Source of the DNA: Phycisphaeraceae bacterium
GTDB taxonomy: Bacteria > Planctomycetota > Phycisphaerae > Phycisphaerales > SM1A02
DNA length: 64,000 bases
Assembly: GCA_015709595.1 (NCBI GenBank)
Contig: CP054178.1
Coordinates: 3,663,205 to 3,727,204 of the forward strand
Direction of reading: 5' to 3'
Each line of letters starts with the position of its first letter. Position 1 is the stretch's first letter. Under the pieces are notes generated by a model. That model had not been told where the DNA came from. It saw nothing but the letters and a program-made list of their open reading frames with translations, and did not search any database. Below, one piece after another: positions 61,159 to 64,000 of this stretch. Position numbers and translations under genes: made by a program.

Positions 61159-62547
61159 ATGAACGACTGGTCAGATGCGGAACACCATGTCGATCGGGCG
61201 CTCGAGCTCTTCGAGCGGGGCCGCTGGTCCGAGGCCGAGGCGGAGCTGCGCAAGGCGATTGCGCTCAATCCGCATCAGCCGGAGTGGCACTACAACCTGG
61301 GACTGACGCTTGAGGCCGCCGGGCGAGATGCCGAGGCGTACGGCGCGTTCACCCGGGCCACGGAACTGCTCCCCGATGAAGTGCCCCCCCTGCTCTCGGC
61401 GGGCATGACGGCGGCCCGGCTGGGCCGGCTTGAGGAAGCCATCACCTGGTTCGACCGCGTGCTTCGCGTCGATCCACGGTGCGAACCCGCCTACGCCACC
61501 CAGATCGAGTGCCTCACCCGCCTGGGTCGGCATGACCAGGCGGAGACTGCGTTCTACCTCTCCCAGCAGATGATCGAGGAGAGCGGTCCGTGCTTCGCCG
61601 CCATCGCTGAATCGCTGATTCAGCGCGGCTCGTTCGAGCGGGCGGAGTGGTGCCTGAAGGAGGCGCTGCGTGTTGCGCCCAACCTGCCGCGCGTTCGGGC
61701 CAACCTTGGTCGGGTCTACGCCGCCACCGATCGCCAGCACCGCGCCCTGCAGATGTATCTGCGCGAGTTGCGGGATGATCCCGGCAACATCGACGCGCTG
61801 CTTGATTACGGCGACCTGCTCTTCGAATCCGGACGCTACCCCGAGGCCGCCGAGAAGTACCGCCGCGTGCTGGAGCTTCAACCCGCGCACGCCGAAGCGC
61901 ATCTGCGGCTGGGCGAGATCGCGCTGGCCACCAACCGTCTCGATCAGGCCCACGTCGAGTTCGAGCTGGTCCTGAAGCTGGACCCCGGCTGCCCCGGGGT
62001 GCGGCTGCTGCTGGCCGAAACGCTGCTCAAGCGGCGCCACGTCAGCGAGGCCCGCGCCTGCCTCACGCACGAACTCGACCTGTACCGAGCCAGCGGTCGG
62101 CTGGAAGAGGCCCTCGCCAGTCTTGGCGACTCTCCACGCTTCGACGCTCCACGTCTGGGCAAGCTGCTGCTCGATGCGGGAATGGATCGCGAGGCCGTCG
62201 AGGTGCTTGAGCGAACCCTCCGGGAGGATGGAGAAACGATCCAGTCACTCCGCCGCCTGTCGCTGGCGCGGTTCCGGCTCGGTGAACTCCGCGCCGGCGC
62301 CGGCGCGGCTCGGCGGGTGCTGCGTCTTGAACCCACGTGCGTCGAGGCGATGTACAACCTGACGCTGGTGGCGCTCCTGCGCGGGCGGCTCCGAGTCGCC
62401 GCGACCCGTCTCCGCCGCGGGCTGGCTCTTCACCCGCACGACGAGGGCCTTCGACGGCTGCGCGTTCGCTGGCTCGTCGCCTGCGCGGAGCACGGCTGGA
62501 CGGAGGCCATGCGATGGCTCCGACGTCGCCTCAATCGCGCCGGGTGA
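61159..62547 (+). CDS. Tetratricopeptide-repeat protein
   Basis: 462 residues, composed almost entirely of TPR units (ALELFERGRWSEAEAELRKA, IALNPHQPEWHYNLGLTLEA, ALRVAPNLPRVRANLGRVYA, LELQPAHAEAHLRLGEIALA, LRLEPTCVEAMYNLTLVALL). About ten repeats of 34 residues. No signal peptide or membrane segment, so cytoplasmic. Start ATG has GAGG 4 nt upstream. Divergent from the HEAT-repeat gene, 101 bp between. Possible protein-assembly or regulatory scaffold; partner unknown. Confidence 0.8.
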   Translation: MNDWSDAEHHVDRALELFERGRWSEAEAELRKAIALNPHQPEWHYNLGLTLEAAGRDAEAYGAFTRATELLPDEVPPLLSAGMTAARLGRLEEAITWFDRVLRVDPRCEPAYATQIECLTRLGRHDQAETAFYLSQQMIEESGPCFAAIAESLIQRGSFERAEWCLKEALRVAPNLPRVRANLGRVYAATDRQHRALQMYLRELRDDPGNIDALLDYGDLLFESGRYPEAAEKYRRVLELQPAHAEAHLRLGEIALATNRLDQAHVEFELVLKLDPGCPGVRLLLAETLLKRRHVSEARACLTHELDLYRASGRLEEALASLGDSPRFDAPRLGKLLLDAGMDREAVEVLERTLREDGETIQSLRRLSLARFRLGELRAGAGAARRVLRLEPTCVEAMYNLTLVALLRGRLRVAATRLRRGLALHPHDEGLRRLRVRWLVACAEHGWTEAMRWLRRRLNRAG

Positions 62548-62598
62548 GAACCGACATCCGAACAGTGAATACCGGCAACGGGAATCCCGGCGGCGTCG

Positions 62599-62853
62599 TC
62601 ACAGCGTCGCGCTGGTGTAGGGCAGCAGCCCCATGTACCGCGCCCGCTTGATGGCCTGCGAGAGCATCCGCTGCTCGCGGGCGGTGGCGCCGGTTCGCTT
62701 GCGGGGATAGATCTTGCCGTTGGGAGTCATCAGCCGCCGCAGATCTTCCACGTTCTTGTAGTCCACGAAGGGTCGTCCGCCCGTGCCGATGGTGGTGATG
62801 CGTGTATTGGGGCGGGTCGGAGCACCGGGGCCTGCGTTGCGCGTGTCGTACAT
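62599..62853 (-). CDS. rpsR: 30S ribosomal protein S18
   Basis: 84 residues. [20 protein letters not shown] then [20 protein letters not shown] and [15 protein letters not shown] match the S18 core. S18 binds the platform of the 30S subunit with S6. The start [15 protein letters not shown] gives a short flexible N-terminus; the in-frame extension upstream lies in the structured leader. It stands alone here: rpsF, ssb and rplI, its usual partners, are absent from the flanks. Two abutting hairpins precede it at 62886-62919. Confidence 0.94.
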   Translation of the reverse strand: MYDTRNAGPGAPTRPNTRITTIGTGGRPFVDYKNVEDLRRLMTPNGKIYPRKRTGATAREQRMLSQAIKRARYMGLLPYTSATL

Positions 62854-62885
62854 GGGTCCGTGAATCCTGCTGGGGGTGTCGTGGA

Positions 62886-62919
62886 TGCTCCCGACGGGAG
62901 CAGCCCCCTCGGCGGGGGC
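62886..62919 (-). promoter_or_regulatory. Tandem leader hairpins upstream of rpsR (candidate autoregulatory element)
   Basis: On leftward RNA: GCCCCC, loop GCCGA, GGGGGC (62919-62903), followed with no spacer by UGCUCCC, loop GUC, GGGAGCA (62902-62886). Both stems are perfect (6 and 7 bp). They end 32 nt before the rpsR start. The first loop contains CCG, a trinucleotide recalled as part of the S6:S18-binding leader motif. A CCCCC run (62868-62872) near the Shine-Dalgarno could pair with GGGGG of the first hairpin. Autoregulation is inferred. Confidence 0.5.
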
Positions 62920-63023
62920 GACAAGACCGAAGCGTAGCGACGTGGCAGGTGGAATCAAGAACCGGCGATCGGGCGCCTACGGCCGCCGGAAGCGAGGTCG
63001 AAGCGGCCTGACCATTTTTTCTT

Positions 63024-63035
63024 GATACCTGTATC
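63024..63035. promoter_or_regulatory. Candidate ArsR operator palindrome upstream of arsR
   Basis: GATAC CT GTATC is a perfect 5+2+5 palindrome 48 nt before the arsR start. It partly overlaps TTGATA (63022-63027), a possible -35 element; a TATATT hexamer at 63057-63062 is not at good spacing. ArsR proteins bind such symmetrical sites in their own promoters. Confidence 0.35.
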
Positions 63036-63083
63036 CGGGTCTACGCTCAGGCATCCTATATTTCGTCATCTGGCGAATCATCG

Positions 63084-63542
63084 GTGACAATCATGCGTGA
63101 ACTCTCAACCATCACGAAGGCCCTGGCGGACGATAACCGGCTGCGAATCCTGGCCGCCCTGAGGCATGGTGAACTGTGCGTGTGCCAGGTGATCGAGCTG
63201 CTTCAACTGGCTCCGTCCACGGTTTCCAAACACCTATCCGTGCTTCGCATGGCGGGGATGCTCGAAAGCCGCAAGGACGGTCGTTGGATGCACTACCGGC
63301 TCCCCAGCGAGTCCGAAGGCAGCCCTGCCGTACACCGCGCCCTCACCCTGGTGCTCGACACGCTGGCGGATGACGAGCGGATCATCGCCGACGACGAACA
63401 CCTACGACGCATCCTGGCCACCGACCCGGTGGAGATCTGCCTTCGGCAGCGCATGGGCGGCTGCTGTCCGCCTTCCGCCAATGCATCTGAAACGGCCGCG
63501 GCGAACGCGACCGGCGAACCCTCATCACCCTGTTGCGGCTGA
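63084..63542 (+). CDS. arsR: ArsR/SmtB-family arsenic-responsive repressor
   Basis: 152 residues. Winged-helix repressor: ALADDNRLRILAALRHGELC then VCQVIELLQLAPSTVSKHLS and VLRMAGMLESRKDGRWMHYR. ELCVCQ holds the vicinal-type cysteines (CVC) that bind As(III) in ArsR. The C-terminal tail adds more cysteines (RMGGCCPPS and SPCCG), giving two extra CC pairs. The GTG at 63084 or the ATG at 63093 is the start. It directly precedes arsM (24 nt), so arsenite probably derepresses both. Confidence 0.9.
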   Translation: MTIMRELSTITKALADDNRLRILAALRHGELCVCQVIELLQLAPSTVSKHLSVLRMAGMLESRKDGRWMHYRLPSESEGSPAVHRALTLVLDTLADDERIIADDEHLRRILATDPVEICLRQRMGGCCPPSANASETAAANATGEPSSPCCG

Positions 63543-63566
63543 TCTGCCGCGCGAAAGGAACTGACC

Positions 63567-64000
63567 ATGACCACGTTCACACCCACCGATCCCGAAGCCG
63601 TCCGCGCCGCCGTGCGCCAGGGGTACGGCGCCATCGCCCGCGAGCAGCCCGTCGGCGCGGGGGGCGGCTGTTGCGGCGGAGGCGGCTGCTGCGGGGGTGT
63701 TGATGCCGCCGCCATCGCCGAGGAAGTCGGCTACTCCGCCGAGGAACTCGCCGGACTCCCCGAAGGCGCCAACATGGGGCTTTCGTGCGGCAACCCCACC
63801 GCGCTGGCCTCGCTCAAGCCGGGCGAAGTCGTGCTCGACCTCGGCTCCGGTGGCGGGTTCGACGTGTTCCTCGCGGGACCGAAGGTCGGCCCGACGGGGC
63901 GCGTGATCGGCGTGGACATGACCGCCGACATGATCGCCAAGGCCCGGCGCAACGTCGAGTCGTACCGGAAGTCCACTGGTCTGAACAACGTCGAGTTCCG
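63567..64000 (+). CDS. arsM: Arsenite S-adenosylmethyltransferase, 3' truncated by window edge
   Basis: The first 144 residues are visible. [15 protein letters not shown] is followed by a Cys/Gly-rich stretch (GGGCCGGGGCCGG), then [22 protein letters not shown] with the conserved Cys of ArsM, and the SAM motif [37 protein letters not shown] follows. ArsM methylates As(III) stepwise to volatile or less toxic forms. The extra CC pairs near residues 35-43 could hold thiol-bound arsenic. AAGGA lies about 7 nt before the ATG. It is cotranscribed with arsR. Confidence 0.9.
   Translation, partial: MTTFTPTDPEAVRAAVRQGYGAIAREQPVGAGGGCCGGGGCCGGVDAAAIAEEVGYSAEELAGLPEGANMGLSCGNPTALASLKPGEVVLDLGSGGGFDVFLAGPKVGPTGRVIGVDMTADMIAKARRNVESYRKSTGLNNVEF

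Noticed and set aside
62132-62153. CTCCACG repeated at 15-nt spacing in the TPR gene, considered as another heptamer repeat
   Set aside because: The period is 15 nt and in frame with the protein, so it fits coding repetition better than the 7-nt repeat type.

Overview
The window is a GC-rich, gene-dense chromosomal segment that I place, by inference, in the Planctomycetota and most probably the Phycisphaerae. The grounds are the small CPxCGYDLRG-type zinc-ribbon membrane protein, many tightly overlapping operons with ATGA or GTGA junctions, a GspE-to-GspK-like pseudopilus operon beside PilT, and a Sir2/HEAT-repeat pair. No rRNA, tRNA, CRISPR array, transposase, phage gene or replication origin was recognised. 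The content is mostly housekeeping plus envelope functions.

Layout. 1-4.3 kb: two divergent secreted BNR/sortilin-like proteins, each with an embedded PDZ domain (the left one is cut by the window edge). 4.4-8 kb: htpX, then a convergent operon of a TIM-barrel isomerase-like gene, cmk and plsC. That operon has a long leader with a candidate attenuator. 8-11.7 kb: gcvH overlapping a LolD/MacB-like ABC ATPase and a large FtsX-type permease. 11.8-16.2 kb: a four-gene leftward surface-glycan cassette (GT2, FkbM methyltransferase, sulfotransferase, GT-C-like membrane protein). 16.4-20.4 kb: hemW with a small zinc ribbon, divergent from purA and uppS.

20.4-36.5 kb is the most distinctive region, a 16-kb leftward secretion/pilus block. 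In transcription order it is a PilB/GspE ATPase, PilT, a terminator, a second PilB/GspE ATPase, GspF/PilC, then six prepilin-like proteins. Their N-termini and order look like GspG, a second G-like pseudopilin, GspH, GspI, GspJ and a giant 1536-residue GspK, followed by a strong terminator. It is T2SS-like in gene order but carries the retraction ATPase of type IV pili.

36.7-41.5 kb (rightward): standalone coaB, a Na+/H+ antiporter-like protein, a tandem universal stress protein, and an ABC-2 exporter (ATPase plus permease). 41.6-51.8 kb (leftward): phosphomannomutase, DinG helicase, rsmG, rodA, PBP2 (rod-shape wall synthesis), YchF, and a membrane-anchored coiled-coil protein. 51.9-53.1 kb: a zinc-ribbon membrane protein and psd. 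53.1-61.1 kb (leftward): M29 aminopeptidase, fumarylacetoacetase, pdxH, fumC, a Sir2 deacetylase, and a HEAT-repeat secreted protein. 61.2-64 kb: a TPR protein, rpsR with a structured leader, then arsR and arsM (cut by the right edge).

Start codons were refined from Shine-Dalgarno sites, domain starts and operon overlaps. In several cases the longest open frame starts well upstream of the real gene. Promoters and hairpins are read by eye and carry modest confidence.
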